DNA of 64,000 nt from positions 4,527-68,526 of the forward strand of contig JBFMGQ010000015.1 of NCBI GenBank assembly GCA_040752515.1, in the 5' to 3' direction. This document shows, piece after piece, positions 49,881 to 61,300 of this stretch (the stretch's first letter is position 1; each line of letters opens with the position of its first letter). The DNA comes from Tenuifilum sp040752515 (GTDB lineage: Bacteria > Bacteroidota > Bacteroidia > Bacteroidales > Tenuifilaceae). Made by a program: the position numbers and the translations under genes. The notes beneath the pieces were generated by a model that did no database searches, was not told where the DNA came from, and saw only the letters and a program-made list of their open reading frames with translations.

Positions 49881-51101
49881 ATGAGGAGAACTTTTCTGCT
49901 TATTGCAAAGTATTTACTGGCAGTTGTTTTCATTTTCTCAGGGTTTGTTAAGGGAATTGACCCCTGGGGTACAGCATATAAGTTATCCGATTACTTCACT
50001 GCGTTTCATCTCGAATTCCTAAACGATTTGGCACTCCCATTTGCTGTTATTCTTTGTGCTGCTGAATTTTACATAGGGTTACTTTTGCTTTTTGACGCTA
50101 AACCAAGAGCTGCTGCATGGGGAGCATTCCTTTTTATGGCAGTATTCACTCCTTTGACTTTAATTCTGGCCATCGCCAATCCCATTTCGGATTGCGGTTG
50201 CTTTGGCGATGCCATTAAGCTATCGAACTGGGGAACATTTTTTAAAAATATAGTTTTTTTTACCGCCGCTTTATACCTTTTTGCTAATCGTAAGGAGTTA
50301 AATTCAAAGTATGGCTTTGTTAAAGAGAATGTTGCTCCATTCTTGCTTTTGGCATTAGCATTTGTGCCATCAATTCATGGCATTCGCCATCAACCTATAA
50401 TCGATTTTCGACCTTTCCATATTGGCGCAAACCTGCTGCAATCCACTTCCATTCCTGACGATGCGCCACACGATGTTTATAAAACGGTACTATACTATAA
50501 AAAAGATGGTGTGGTTAAGGATTTTGATGAAAACAGTTACCCTTGGAACGATTCTTCTTGGACTTTTGTCGATTCCAAATCGTATTTAGTGAAAAAAGGT
50601 TACACACCCCCCATTACCAATTTTACACTATATACCGAAGGGGGCCAAAATTATACCGATAGCGTTCTATATTCTAAAGGTAATTTGATTCTTATTGTTA
50701 TTCCAAACATTAAATACCTTTCTGTACCCGCTATAGCCAAATTTCAAGATTTACAGAAACAAGCACGTAACAAAGGTGTCAAAATATACGGATTAACCTC
50801 GGCTGCTGGAACCGATTTGGCCAATTTGGAAAACAAACATGGTTTATTTTTTACATGGCTTCAAGCCGATGAGGTTATGCTCAAAACCATAGTGCGTTCA
50901 TATCCAGGTGTGCTTTACCTTTACGATGGTACAATTGTTGGCAAATGGCATTGGCGGGACATTCCCGACAATCTGTTTAGCAGTGAGAATCCTTTATCAT
51001 TTATATTAAAATCGATACAAATTAAATTGGAGTATGCTATTGTAGCATTATTATCGTTATCTTTAATAATAATTCTGTTGTTGTTTAACCGAGTTAAATA
51101 A
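49881..51101 (+). CDS. BT_3928-type DoxX/MauE-like membrane protein
   Basis: A 406-residue membrane protein. The N-terminal part has about four helices in the DoxX/MauE pattern: KYLLAVVFIFSGFVKGIDPWG, PFAVILCAAEFYIGLLLLF, AFLFMAVFTPLTLILAI. The conserved pair of Cys is in ISDCGCFGDAIKLS near 110. A 200-residue periplasmic segment follows, with a thioredoxin-fold-like layout (FTLYTEGGQNYTDSVLYSKG), and a final helix (about 378-400). Such proteins may act in thiol-redox or electron transfer in the membrane. The gene lies between tmk and the S46 peptidase, 12 and 15 bases away, so the three form an operon. Confidence 0.82.
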   Translation: MRRTFLLIAKYLLAVVFIFSGFVKGIDPWGTAYKLSDYFTAFHLEFLNDLALPFAVILCAAEFYIGLLLLFDAKPRAAAWGAFLFMAVFTPLTLILAIANPISDCGCFGDAIKLSNWGTFFKNIVFFTAALYLFANRKELNSKYGFVKENVAPFLLLALAFVPSIHGIRHQPIIDFRPFHIGANLLQSTSIPDDAPHDVYKTVLYYKKDGVVKDFDENSYPWNDSSWTFVDSKSYLVKKGYTPPITNFTLYTEGGQNYTDSVLYSKGNLILIVIPNIKYLSVPAIAKFQDLQKQARNKGVKIYGLTSAAGTDLANLENKHGLFFTWLQADEVMLKTIVRSYPGVLYLYDGTIVGKWHWRDIPDNLFSSENPLSFILKSIQIKLEYAIVALLSLSLIIILLLFNRVK

Positions 51102-51116
51102 ATCAATTTTCATAAC

Positions 51117-53303
51117 ATGAAAGCACTAAAAAAATTTATTACTTGGCTTTTAGTTTTAGTTTCTCTACCCAATGCTTTTGCCGATGAGGGTATGTGGATG
51201 CTAAACCTTTTAGGTAAGAATATTTCGGCAATGCAAGCAATGGGTTTAAAATTGACAGTTGAAGAAATATATAGTGTCAACAAATCGAGCCTGAAAGACG
51301 CTATTGTTCAATTCGATGATGGTGGCTGTAGTGCTGAATTGGTTTCCCCAAACGGGCTTTTCTTTACTAATCATCATTGCGGTGTTGATGCGGTTCAAAA
51401 TTTAAGCACAGTAAGCAACAACTTGCTGGAGAATGGATACTGGGCAAATTCGTTGGCGGAGGAATTACCCGCACAGGGTAAGACGGCACTTATTTTGGTT
51501 GACATTACCGATATTACATCTGATGTTCTATCGGGCATTAGCCCATCATTATCGAACAGGGAGTACTTTGAGGCAATTAATCAGAAGATGCAGTATATTC
51601 AGGATTCTATCGAAACTAAAAGCGGGTATCATGTGGTGGTAAGGCCGTTCTTCAACTACAACGAGTTTTACATGTTCCGTTATGAGCGTTACCGTGATGT
51701 TCGATTAGTTGGTGTTCCTCCTACATCGATAGGCAATTTTGGTGGCGATGTGGATAACTGGCATTGGCCTCGGCATACCGGCGACTTTTGTGTATTCCGC
51801 ATTTACACCTCGCCCGATGGAAAACCTGCCGAATATAGCCCTAAAAACGTACCTCTAAAATCGAAGAATTACCTAAAAATTAACCTACAGGGTGTCAATG
51901 AAGGCGATTTTTCCATGATAATTGGTTTCCCTGGCCGAACATACCGTTACGCATCGTCGTTCGAGGCTTTATTTAACCGTGAGGTGGTTGCCAATTTCAA
52001 AAGAACAGTATGGGGCGAGATGATCAACACCATTAAAAAGGCTCAGCAAACCGACCCTGCCATTAAGGTAAACTACACCGATAAACACGATTACCTTGTA
52101 AACTTTTACCAGAAAGATGTCTGGCAGGCTGAGTCAATGTATAAGTATAACGTTGTTGAACGTCTCGCAGCTCGTGAAGATAGCCTGAAGGCATGGGCTA
52201 ACACCAATCCTTTCCTTTACAGCCGTTATATTTCCAGTATCCCAGTATTGGAAAATTACTACCAAACTGTAACCCAGAATCACTGGGAGGAGCTTGAGGG
52301 AGCCATTTCCGCTCTATCGTTTTACCCTGTGGATGTTTATAAAAATGTTACCGCATGCAACGATTTCGTTTCAGCAATCATCATGCAGGGCAAACCTTAC
52401 AGCCGACTTAGTTTTAAAAGGGATTACATTCGTCAGGAGGCTAAACTACTTGAAAAGCGTATACCTCAAATTTTTGAAAAATACCATATTTACCCCGATT
52501 TTCAACTATACTCAATTGCCTTTGGCGCACTACTGAACAATAGCGGCGAGTTCAATAATTTGGGGATGCTCAATGCCATAAAAAAAGTCGAAGATATTAG
52601 CACCTCTTATCCTTACTACATTAGGGCATTCTATGAGAAATCGTACTTCACCTCGCCCGAAAACCTTAAGAAACTGATTAAAAGACCCTACCTGGATTCA
52701 TTGGTAAAGGATCCGCTCTTCATTCTTTACCATAACTACGATATGCTTTGGGATTCCATATACAACTCCATGTACGAAGCCCAGCAAAACTATAACAGGG
52801 CAATGCAGCTCTTTACCAGGGGAATCATGGAAATGAACAAGGGAAAACTTTTGTACCCCGATGCCAATTCTACCCCACGATTAACCTATGGCCGAGTTCG
52901 AGGCTATCGACCTACTGATGGCATGGTTTATAAACCATTTACAACCCTTGATGGTGTGATGGAAAAGGATGATCCTAACTCTGACGTGTTTAAAGTGCCT
53001 TCAAAACTCAGAAAGCTATGGGAACGAAAGGATTATGGTCCATATGGTAAGGATGGCGTAATGCCTGTTTGTTTCCTTACCGATAATGATATTACCGGAG
53101 GTAATTCTGGTAGCGGAGTCCTCGACGCTAATGGTAATCTTATAGGAATTGCTTTTGATGGGAATTCCGAGGCTATGTCCTGCGACTTTATGTATGAACC
53201 CCAAACCCAACGAACCATTGTGGTTGATATTAGGTATGTATTGTTTGTTATCGATAAGTTCGGTGAATCAAAGCATATCATGAATGAGTTAACATTACTC
53301 TAA
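51117..53303 (+). CDS. S46-family dipeptidyl-peptidase, DPP7-type
   Basis: Periplasmic exopeptidase that frees dipeptides from peptides, important in bacteria that grow on protein. The 728-residue protein has a signal peptide (about 1-22, ending PNAFA). The serine-protease triad is visible as His in FFTNHHCG (86/87), Asp in GDVDNWHWPRHTGDF, and Ser in TGGNSGSGVLD near 660. The specificity stretch after the Ser reads AFDGNSEAMS. A Gly at this place marks DPP7-type hydrophobic preference, whereas acidic-specific DPP11 has Arg. It ends the tmk operon and a terminator follows. Confidence 0.93.
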   Translation: MKALKKFITWLLVLVSLPNAFADEGMWMLNLLGKNISAMQAMGLKLTVEEIYSVNKSSLKDAIVQFDDGGCSAELVSPNGLFFTNHHCGVDAVQNLSTVSNNLLENGYWANSLAEELPAQGKTALILVDITDITSDVLSGISPSLSNREYFEAINQKMQYIQDSIETKSGYHVVVRPFFNYNEFYMFRYERYRDVRLVGVPPTSIGNFGGDVDNWHWPRHTGDFCVFRIYTSPDGKPAEYSPKNVPLKSKNYLKINLQGVNEGDFSMIIGFPGRTYRYASSFEALFNREVVANFKRTVWGEMINTIKKAQQTDPAIKVNYTDKHDYLVNFYQKDVWQAESMYKYNVVERLAAREDSLKAWANTNPFLYSRYISSIPVLENYYQTVTQNHWEELEGAISALSFYPVDVYKNVTACNDFVSAIIMQGKPYSRLSFKRDYIRQEAKLLEKRIPQIFEKYHIYPDFQLYSIAFGALLNNSGEFNNLGMLNAIKKVEDISTSYPYYIRAFYEKSYFTSPENLKKLIKRPYLDSLVKDPLFILYHNYDMLWDSIYNSMYEAQQNYNRAMQLFTRGIMEMNKGKLLYPDANSTPRLTYGRVRGYRPTDGMVYKPFTTLDGVMEKDDPNSDVFKVPSKLRKLWERKDYGPYGKDGVMPVCFLTDNDITGGNSGSGVLDANGNLIGIAFDGNSEAMSCDFMYEPQTQRTIVVDIRYVLFVIDKFGESKHIMNELTLL

Positions 53304-53324
53304 AAAAATCCATATCAATCAAAT

Positions 53325-53353
53325 AAAAACTCCCGCATAAAGCGGGAGTTTTT
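53325..53353. terminator. Bidirectional terminator after the S46 gene and OsmC gene
   Basis: AAAAACTCCCGC / GCGGGAGTTTTT with a 5-base loop. A and T runs serve both converging transcripts. Confidence 0.92.
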
Positions 53354-53354
53354 A

Positions 53355-53750
53355 TTATATGCTCTTAGTGGTTACGCTCATTTGAGGCGGGTTGTGAAGG
53401 TGTTTTTTAACTGCACACTGGTCAGCTGCCTTGATAACGGCTTCCTTGTATTTCTCAGGGAAATCGGCAGGAAGGTTGATTTCGAGTTCTAATTTCTCAA
53501 TCATGTGTGTCAAGGGGTTAAACTGATGCTTTTGCACAATTTTAATATTGTCGGTTGGTATGCCCCGCTGGTCACAGAACGATTTTACGTAAATGCCAGC
53601 ACAGGTACCAATCGATGCTAAGAACAATGTGAAAGGAGCAGGCCCTTCATTGTCACCCCCTGCGTAAACCGGTTGATCGGTTAAAATATCATGCTCTCCA
53701 ATGTGAGCAACAACTTGCTTTTTGCCTTGAAATGTAACTTCGAATTCCAT
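53355..53750 (-). CDS. OsmC-family peroxide-detoxifying protein
   Basis: A 131-residue protein of the OsmC/Ohr fold. Two conserved Cys of peroxiredoxin-like OsmC are seen in SIGTCAGIYVKSFCDQRG (about 52-66), in an arrangement like the OsmC C-x10-C pair, and KAADQCAVKKHLHNPP is the typical end. The family reduces organic hydroperoxides with dihydrolipoamide or bacillithiol-like thiols, although this subgroup is not well studied. Its short spacing to the terminator fits a single-gene transcript. The start is the first ATG. Confidence 0.85.
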   Translation of the reverse strand: MEFEVTFQGKKQVVAHIGEHDILTDQPVYAGGDNEGPAPFTLFLASIGTCAGIYVKSFCDQRGIPTDNIKIVQKHQFNPLTHMIEKLELEINLPADFPEKYKEAVIKAADQCAVKKHLHNPPQMSVTTKSI

Positions 53751-53929
53751 ATGTTTTATTTATTGTTTTGTGTCGCAAATATACAACGCAACAAAATATC
53801 TAAATGTTTAAATACGATATAATTTATTTGGAATATTTCTAAATAATGTTAATTGCAGGTTCATTGCTAAGTGGAAGTTCTTACCGAGTGATAGGATTTT
53901 CAATTTAATTGCCATTTTGGGTTAATAGA

Positions 53930-53962
53930 TAAGAAAAGGGGCGTCGAAAATCGACACCCCCC
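53930..53962 (-). terminator. Terminator of the M6 protease gene
   Basis: The hairpin GGGGCGTCGA / TCGACACCCC (one mismatch, 53938-53960) is followed on the minus strand by CCCCTTTTCTT. It ends the minus-strand transcript of the gene starting at 57401. Confidence 0.75.
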
Positions 53963-53987
53963 TTCAAATAAAACACATTAGCAGCTA

Positions 53988-56900
53988 TTACTTTTTAATG
54001 AATTGTTTTGTTATAGGTTGTTTTTCATCGTCAATTGAGATCATGTAAACGCCAGGAGCCAAATCATTAACCTCAATTGTATTATTCCTATTGGTTAGCA
54101 TTTGGAACTTAACAACAGCACCACGCATGTCGTAAATGCGGGCCGATACTTCTCCTTCGATGCCGTTAAGAACCACATTGATCTTATCGGTAGCAGGATT
54201 AGGATAGAGGGCGAAAATATCGCTTTTCTCATTACCCAGCTGTTCAGCAAATGGATTGTCGGTTGAAGGAGCCGATGTACCGCTGGTAATATTTACGCTG
54301 TAGTCCTCAACCTCTCCATAGCTAAATGTTTCGCATGCAGTAGGTGCAGCATTGTACTTCATGCTAACTCGCATACGGGTAACACCAAGGGTAGCAGTGG
54401 TAGGAATGGTTATGCTTGCCGAAAGGGTTCCGCTGCTCGACGATGAACCACTGGCAACCTTTTCGGTGTCTTCGAATGTACCATTCTTATTGTAATCAAT
54501 CCAAACTGCCCAGTACTCGGTATAGGCAGTGCTGGCAAACCCTGCACTGAAGTAAATGGTATATGCAGTTCCTCGAGCAACAGTAGCCTGCAGGCTGGTC
54601 ATATCCTTATATCCACCATCGTTGCCTGAAGTACGGTTGATACCTGCGAATTGAACAAGGTCAATCCATTCGTAGCTGGAGTTGCTTCCTTTTGAAGCGC
54701 AATAGGTTACAGTGCTGGCTGTTGTGGTGAAACTTACCTGGCTGCCATACGATGTACCCTGGGCGTTAATTGCATAGGCACGGGCATAGTAGGTTGTGTT
54801 AGCTGCCAATCCTGAGAGGTTAGCACTAAATGAACCAGTTCCTGAACCACTTGCAACCTTGCTATTTGCAGTAGTTGGATTCTGTGAGGTACTGTAGCAA
54901 ATACCACGTTCGGTAACTGTAGCGCCACCGTCGGCAGTTACATTACCAGCTACGGTTGCGGTGCTGGCAGTAATATTGCTAACGCTTCCTGTTGTGACTG
55001 TAGGTGTGGTAGCACCGCTACCTGCTGTAATCGATACATTATCAATATACCAGTAGTCAATGTTATAGAGGTTGCCATCGGCAACAAAAGCAATATAAGT
55101 GGTTGCCGAGTTAAGGTTTGTGGTAATGTTAACGTTTACCGTTGTTGCGCTAATATTAGTGCTCGATGTGGCTACTGACCACGAAGTGTTAGTCCAGTTG
55201 GTTTTGTCGTTTGAGGTTTGAACCCTTAAGGTTACCCCAGTACTATATGCATCAAGCATGTGACGGAAACTAAGTGTAACTTGGCTAACTCCCGAAGTGT
55301 TGATAGCTGGAGTAATAAGACGTGTAGTTCCCGGATTAACGTTCTGGTATGTGCATTTCATTTCGTAGGCCGATCCTCCTGCGTTGGCAGTATTTGATAC
55401 GCTCCAACGCTCAGTAATACTGGTGCCTGTATTCTGGGTTGTCCAGCCACTTGGCATCGATGAACTGCTAAATGTTTGTGAGTATGGTAGGCTAACAGAG
55501 GTTGGATTTGCGGCAGTAGTGAAATTCAAGGTGCTACCATAGGTTGTACCATTGGCACTTACGGCTTTAACTCTATAGTAGTAAGTAGTGTTTGCACTTA
55601 GTCCGGTAAGGCCAGCCGTTACACTGGTATTGGTTGTTCCGGTAACTGAGTTTGGAGTGGCGTTAATACTATTACCTAAGCTTGTTGTTGTTCCCCATTC
55701 AAAGGTTACTGTGGTAGTTGCATTATTGGCATTAACAGTTCCATTTAAGGTAGCACTATTGGTAGTTATTGATGATGCAGCTACAGTTGTTGCTGTTGGG
55801 GCGGTACCTCCACCTGAGCCACCCATAAATGCAAAGGTGATATCCTTTGTTGTAGCATTTTCGGCAATATTGGTCATTGGTTTGCCAGTATTTGCACCTG
55901 CCCACGATTTCATATTGGGTGTAGTGGCATCGGTAAATGATGTTTTGTTGCTACTTCCGGGGAAGGGGCAACCTGTACTGTTGATGCTCCCGTATGTACT
56001 TGATGTAGTACCAGGATTTGTAGTTGCACTGGCACAAACCGGATACATCTTTTGTGGGTATGTAGCATTAATGTTGTTGCTACTGCTTGCAGTGGCAACA
56101 TCCTTGTGTACATGGTAAATCACCAAACCGTGACCGGGAACGTATGTATCAAAACCAACCTGCTGGCGATTTTCCATAATCCAGTATTCGCCGCTGGTGG
56201 TTGAATTTATCTGGTAAAAACTCTTGTTGTCCTTAACCGGTTTAACAGTAACGTCTGTAGCCGATGATAGCACGGTTGCGGTTGCCCATCCATATACCTT
56301 AACCTTGGTGTAAGCATTATGATGTGCAGGAGTAACGCCATTGTTGTTCCACGAACCACTGGCCATCATATCCCATTTGCCTGTGCCTTCAAACTGTCCA
56401 CCGGTGCTGTAGTCGGTATCATAATAATCAGGTGCGCCCAGCACATGGCCAAATTCATGGCAAATTACGCCAATTGAAGTAATGGTTGTTCCCGAGTTTC
56501 CTCTTAGTTCGGCTGAGCAGGAGTACTTGCTAATGGTTTTGCCATCCTTTGTTACGGAAGTAATATTCCATGCATGAGCCCAAATGGCATCGGCGCTAGC
56601 ACCTGCTTCCTCGCCGTAACCGGCATAAATTACATATACTCCATCAACTGTGCCGTCGCCGTCGTTGTCGTAGTTAGCATAGTTGGCAGCTGCATCGGCT
56701 GCATTAACAGCTTCGGTAACCAGTGCTCTTGGATTTTGATCATTGCCATAGGCATCGTTAGCACCGTAGTATGACATGTTCTGGCTGGCGGTATAGGGTC
56801 CAAATACATCAACGGTTAGGTTGAATTGGCTCCATGAGTTTTCGAGGTAGTAATCCTTTACACTACCGGTTGCACCACCTGTATTGTAGCCAACCTGATT

Positions 56901-57401
56901 GAATAGGTTGTTGAAATCGCTTTGGGTTTTGGTAAAGGGTTTATCCTTGTATGCCATAAGGATACAAATCAGTTTTCGATTGCCTGTAGTGGGGAATGCC
57001 TTTTGGGCTTCGGCCGACTTAATTTCCCAAATGCTCTTCATCATGGAAAGTTGGCTTGGGCTGTAGTATAAACCCTTGCTAACCTTCGATAGCAGCTCCT
57101 TCTCGGCAGCTGTTCTTTCCTTAATGTTGTTCACTTCAACTCCTGAAAGTTGCAAATCGCCCTTCATGTCCTGAACGGCATACTCATAAACACCCTTGCT
57201 GTTCATCATAATGGTATAACCATCTTCTGTGGTTGCCCATTTTACTTTCTCGTCGCCCTTTAGGAAGATAGCCAGGGTTTTGCCGTTCGCCTGTTTGTAC
57301 TGAATTAGCCCCGGATAAGCCGGTATTGCTAGGGTTTGGCTTACCCATAGCATGCATGTCACAAGACAAATGCTTACTAAACCAAGTAGATTTTTTCTCA
57401 T
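53988..57401 (-). CDS. Secreted M6-family metalloprotease with FnIII, GEVED and type IX secretion signal
   Basis: A 1137-residue secreted protease. The signal peptide ends near residue 25 (QTLAIPAYPG). The zinc site is H315-E-F-G-H319 followed by VLGAPDYYD, as in immune-inhibitor A-type M6 peptidases, with a Ca-binding-like YDNDGDGTVDG at 244-254. Two fibronectin type III-like domains follow (about 535-630 and 790-890), with a jelly-roll-like segment (about 635-785) between them. A GEVED-type domain (about 895-1050) has WIDYNKNGTFEDTEKV and SYGEVEDYSV. The C-terminal 70 residues, beginning FALYPNPATDKINVVL, are a type A T9SS signal. It is divergent from the LytTR gene. Confidence 0.9.
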   Translation of the reverse strand: MRKNLLGLVSICLVTCMLWVSQTLAIPAYPGLIQYKQANGKTLAIFLKGDEKVKWATTEDGYTIMMNSKGVYEYAVQDMKGDLQLSGVEVNNIKERTAAEKELLSKVSKGLYYSPSQLSMMKSIWEIKSAEAQKAFPTTGNRKLICILMAYKDKPFTKTQSDFNNLFNQVGYNTGGATGSVKDYYLENSWSQFNLTVDVFGPYTASQNMSYYGANDAYGNDQNPRALVTEAVNAADAAANYANYDNDGDGTVDGVYVIYAGYGEEAGASADAIWAHAWNITSVTKDGKTISKYSCSAELRGNSGTTITSIGVICHEFGHVLGAPDYYDTDYSTGGQFEGTGKWDMMASGSWNNNGVTPAHHNAYTKVKVYGWATATVLSSATDVTVKPVKDNKSFYQINSTTSGEYWIMENRQQVGFDTYVPGHGLVIYHVHKDVATASSSNNINATYPQKMYPVCASATTNPGTTSSTYGSINSTGCPFPGSSNKTSFTDATTPNMKSWAGANTGKPMTNIAENATTKDITFAFMGGSGGGTAPTATTVAASSITTNSATLNGTVNANNATTTVTFEWGTTTSLGNSINATPNSVTGTTNTSVTAGLTGLSANTTYYYRVKAVSANGTTYGSTLNFTTAANPTSVSLPYSQTFSSSSMPSGWTTQNTGTSITERWSVSNTANAGGSAYEMKCTYQNVNPGTTRLITPAINTSGVSQVTLSFRHMLDAYSTGVTLRVQTSNDKTNWTNTSWSVATSSTNISATTVNVNITTNLNSATTYIAFVADGNLYNIDYWYIDNVSITAGSGATTPTVTTGSVSNITASTATVAGNVTADGGATVTERGICYSTSQNPTTANSKVASGSGTGSFSANLSGLAANTTYYARAYAINAQGTSYGSQVSFTTTASTVTYCASKGSNSSYEWIDLVQFAGINRTSGNDGGYKDMTSLQATVARGTAYTIYFSAGFASTAYTEYWAVWIDYNKNGTFEDTEKVASGSSSSSGTLSASITIPTTATLGVTRMRVSMKYNAAPTACETFSYGEVEDYSVNITSGTSAPSTDNPFAEQLGNEKSDIFALYPNPATDKINVVLNGIEGEVSARIYDMRGAVVKFQMLTNRNNTIEVNDLAPGVYMISIDDEKQPITKQFIKK

Positions 57402-57661
57402 AGCGTTTTTTGTTTAGGTTGGTGTTTAGTTGGATGCCCGCAAGGTATATCATTAGGGTTTAATAGTCAATAGAGGTTTTTCCCTAAAATCTTACTTATC
57501 GACATAAAACAGTTTTTAACATATAAAATGCAATTTTCTAAGTACATAAAGATAAATAGCTGTTAATCAAATAAATAAATATTTAGTGAGATTTTAAGCA
57601 AAGACACAAAAGCGTTAAATGCCAAAAAGTATTAAATTGCGAGGCTAAATGGTAATCAACA

Positions 57662-58360
57662 ATGGATTTAAAAGCCATAATTGTCGATGATGAGCCCTTG
57701 GCTATTGCGGTAATCGAAGGTTACTTATCGCGAATACCAGGAGTAGATATAGTGGCTACATTTAACGATGGACTTCCGGCATTTGAGTTTCTTCAGGAAA
57801 ATCCGGTGGACGTTATGTTTTTGGATGTTGAGATGCCAAAGCTTACGGGAATAGAACTGGTTCGTTGTTTGCATAATCCTCCAGTAGTTATTATAACATC
57901 AGCAAACAAGGACTATGCAATTGAAGGATTTGAGTTGAATGTTGCCGATTACATCCTGAAACCAGTTACTTTTGAGCGGTTGCTTAAGGCCTTTTCAAAG
58001 GCCAAAGAGTTACTTTCAAAACGAGGTCATGATGATTTAAAGGAGTCGGAATACCTCATTTTTAAAGAGAGTAAAAAGAATGTAAGGGTTAAACAAGACG
58101 ATATCCTTTATATTGAAAGCATGAAGGATTACATTAAAGTTGTTACTAATAACCGAACAGTAATAACCAAACAAAGCATAGGCAGCGTTGAAGAAATGCT
58201 CGATAAGGATAAGTTCATCCGCGTCCACCGGTCATTCATAGTAGCATTAGACCATGTCGATACTTTCTCGTCAACATCACTTGAAATCGGGAATATTGAA
58301 ATACCAATAGGACGATTATATAGGGATGAAGTAATTAAAATTCTGGAAACCAAAAAGTAA
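57662..58360 (+). CDS. LytTR-family response regulator
   Basis: A 232-residue DNA-binding regulator. The receiver domain (about 1-120) has the acidic pair D9-D10 and the phosphoacceptor D55 in MFLDVEMPK, with Thr/Ser and Lys further on (ITSAN, LKPVT). The LytTR DNA-binding domain (about 140-232) contains ILYIESMKDYIKVVTNNRTV and RVHRSFIVALDHV. It is followed after 6 bases by the sensor kinase. The 260-base gap before it holds divergent promoters for this gene and the M6 protease, which this system might control. Confidence 0.92.
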   Translation: MDLKAIIVDDEPLAIAVIEGYLSRIPGVDIVATFNDGLPAFEFLQENPVDVMFLDVEMPKLTGIELVRCLHNPPVVIITSANKDYAIEGFELNVADYILKPVTFERLLKAFSKAKELLSKRGHDDLKESEYLIFKESKKNVRVKQDDILYIESMKDYIKVVTNNRTVITKQSIGSVEEMLDKDKFIRVHRSFIVALDHVDTFSSTSLEIGNIEIPIGRLYRDEVIKILETKK

Positions 58361-58366
58361 CTTAAT

Positions 58367-61300
58367 GTGTTACGTGCACCTAAAATTTTAATACTTTTAA
58401 TCACCTTTCAGTTAACCTATGCAAAAGCTCAGGAACGAGGGCTATTGCTTTCACATTACTATTCCGCAAATACCTATTGGGCTTCAACTCAGAACTGGGG
58501 TGTGGTTCAGGATAAAAGGGGGGTATTGTATTTTGCCAATAATGCCGGGGTTCTTCAATTCGACGGAAGAGACTGGGACCTAATTGAGGTTGGCAAAGGA
58601 TCTTCAGTTCGAAGTATTGCTATTGATAACCATGATAGGGTTTACATTGGGGGGTATGGCGAATTTGGTTTTTTAAGTCCCGATAGAACCGGTTTACTAA
58701 AGTATATTTCTCTATCATCGCATGCCGATTCGGCCTACAGATACTTCAATGAGGTTTGGGATACCCGTGCTATTGCCGATACGGTTTACTTTTTAACTGA
58801 CAGGTGTGTTTTCCGTTATGCTAAAGGGAGCCTATCATATTTTCCCCTTGATGATAAGAGAATTTATTACCTTTCACACATCATTAACTCTCATTATACT
58901 CTCCATATTATGGGTGAGGGGTTATATTTTATTGAGAAGGGGAACTTAAAGTTGGTAAAGGGGAGCCATCAGTTTTCGTCACTAAAAATCCATTCGATAA
59001 TTCCATTCAACAACAAGTACATCATTTGCACCAGGGACAGCGGTTTATTCACCGTTGATTACGCAGGAGGGGTATTTAAAAATTTCACATCCTTTTCCAA
59101 TTTATCATTAAATGCAAGTAAGATTGATGCCTACTTTAAGCGAAATTTGTTTTACCATGGTATAGCAGTTAACGATTCGTTGCTTGTACTATCATCAATT
59201 TTAGGCGATGTGATTGTTGTTGACCGAGGGTTCAAAGTTATTGACGTAATCGACCAGAGCACAATTGGCGTTCGAAGCAATACCAACTTTTTGTACTACC
59301 AACAGTCAGGAACGCTATGGCTTGCCCTAAACAACGGAATTGCCAGCGTTGAGCTTATGTCGCCCTTTAGGTACTGGAACGAGTCGGTTGGCGTTGATGG
59401 TGTTCTTTCCGATGTGGCAAGCAAAGGCAACTATTTGTACGTGGCAACCGGTAGTGGCTTATTTTACATTGAACGGCAAACCGACGAAACTTTCAAACCC
59501 GATAGATTTAAACGTCTTGAGGGTAACTACGAACAGGCTTGGCAGTTCCTTTACTTTCAGGAACCTACCGATACGGCTCTCCTTAATCCGCTATGGTACG
59601 GCAGTAACAAAAACACACATTTACTGGTAGCCACCAGAATTGGCGTATTTGAAATTAATAAAAGTACTGCCCATAGAATTAGCAAGGTGGAATTGCCCTA
59701 CGTTTTGCATCAGTGCCGATTTAACCGTTCTTATCTATTTGTTGGGCACGAAAATGGCATATCGCGAATGAGGTATGTCTCAGGGAAATGGGGCGATGAG
59801 GTGTTACTTTGCAAGACTCACCATAAGATAGTTAGTATAGGCGAGGACAAAGAAGGAAATATCTGGTTCTCCGAAAACATGGGAGGCGTTGGACGCATTA
59901 TCAATGCTCAGTCGGAGAAAGGAACTTTTGAAATTACTAAGTTTGATACTTCGCAAGGATTACCAGATATGTCCTATGTTAGAGTTTTTGACATATACGA
60001 TCCTATTCTGTTTATAGTGGGCTCTGATTTTTTTTCTTTTAATAGTAAAACCAATAGATTTGAGCCATTCGACATAAAAACAATAAAGATTGAGGAATGG
60101 TTTGCCAGTAGAAACGACACCTTGATGTGGCGTAGGATTAGCAACCGTCTTTTAACTGATCAGTACGTAACGCACCTCCACGATTCCATTTCGTGGGTAT
60201 CGACCGATAAGGGCATTTTTCAGGTTCGACCTGCTAAAGGTTATAGCTACTTCAGCTTACCCGCACCTATTATTCGCAGGGTTGTCAATCGCGATTCAAT
60301 ACTATTCAATGGAACTAATTATAACCGATTTGATTGTGATACCATTTTTGGGATACCTTTCCCAAAAAATCTATCGGAGCCTAAAATCGATTTAGGAATA
60401 GTATTGCCATACAACCGAAACTCGATAGTTTTTTACTATTCATGGCCATACTTTGAATCGGATGAGCCTTGCCAGTTCAGTTACCAACTTGTTGGTAACG
60501 ATGAGGGATGGTCGGAATGGTCAACCGATTTTAGAAAGGAATATACTAATCTTCCCGAAGGGAATTACGCTTTTAAGGTAAAAGCACGGAGTACTTTTGG
60601 AATAGAGAGCCCCATTGCAGAGTTTTACTTTGAAGTAAAATCGCCTTGGTATAGAACAGTTTATGCCTACATTGGATATGCAATATTAGGAATTTTGCTA
60701 ATATACCTCATTGTTATTATATGGCATTACAAACTTATTCGTGAACGCGATAAGCTTGAACGTTTGGTAAAGGAACGAACCCAGGAAATCCTATTGCAAA
60801 AGGAGGAACTCCAGGTACAAGCTGAGCATCTAAGAGAAACCTATGAGTGGATATCGGAAAAAAATGCCATGCTCGAAAAACAAAAGAGCGAAATTGAGGA
60901 GCAAAAGCAAAAACTTGAAGAGATAAACGCCACGAAAAATAAGTTCTTCAGAATTATAGCTCACGACCTTCGAAATCCTATAAGTACACTTGTAAACTCA
61001 ACAGCATTTCTTTTAACCGATATCGATACGCTAAGCTCTGAAAAGACAAAGCGGTTTATGGGAGAGCTGAATAGATTAGCTTTAACCACATACGGCTTGC
61101 TCGAGAACCTTCTGGACTGGTCGTCGAACGAAATGGGTGACATTCAGAATAAGCCCAAAAGGGTTTCCCTTTCCCTTGTTGTAAATCAAAATATCGAGCT
61201 AGTTCAAAACCGTTTAACAGAGAAAAATATCAGCCTGTCGGTTGATGTGCCCAATACCATTGAGCTATATGTTGATGAGAACATGCTGAATACCGTTCTG

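Noticed and set aside
53355..53750. Ohr-type organic hydroperoxide resistance protein
   Set aside because: Motifs around both Cys and the C-terminal KKHLHNPP fit the OsmC branch better.
55588..56118. 176-residue hydrophobic plus-strand ORF
   Set aside because: It is antisense to the Thr/Ser-rich part of the M6 protease, whose codons read as Val/Leu/Ala on the other strand.
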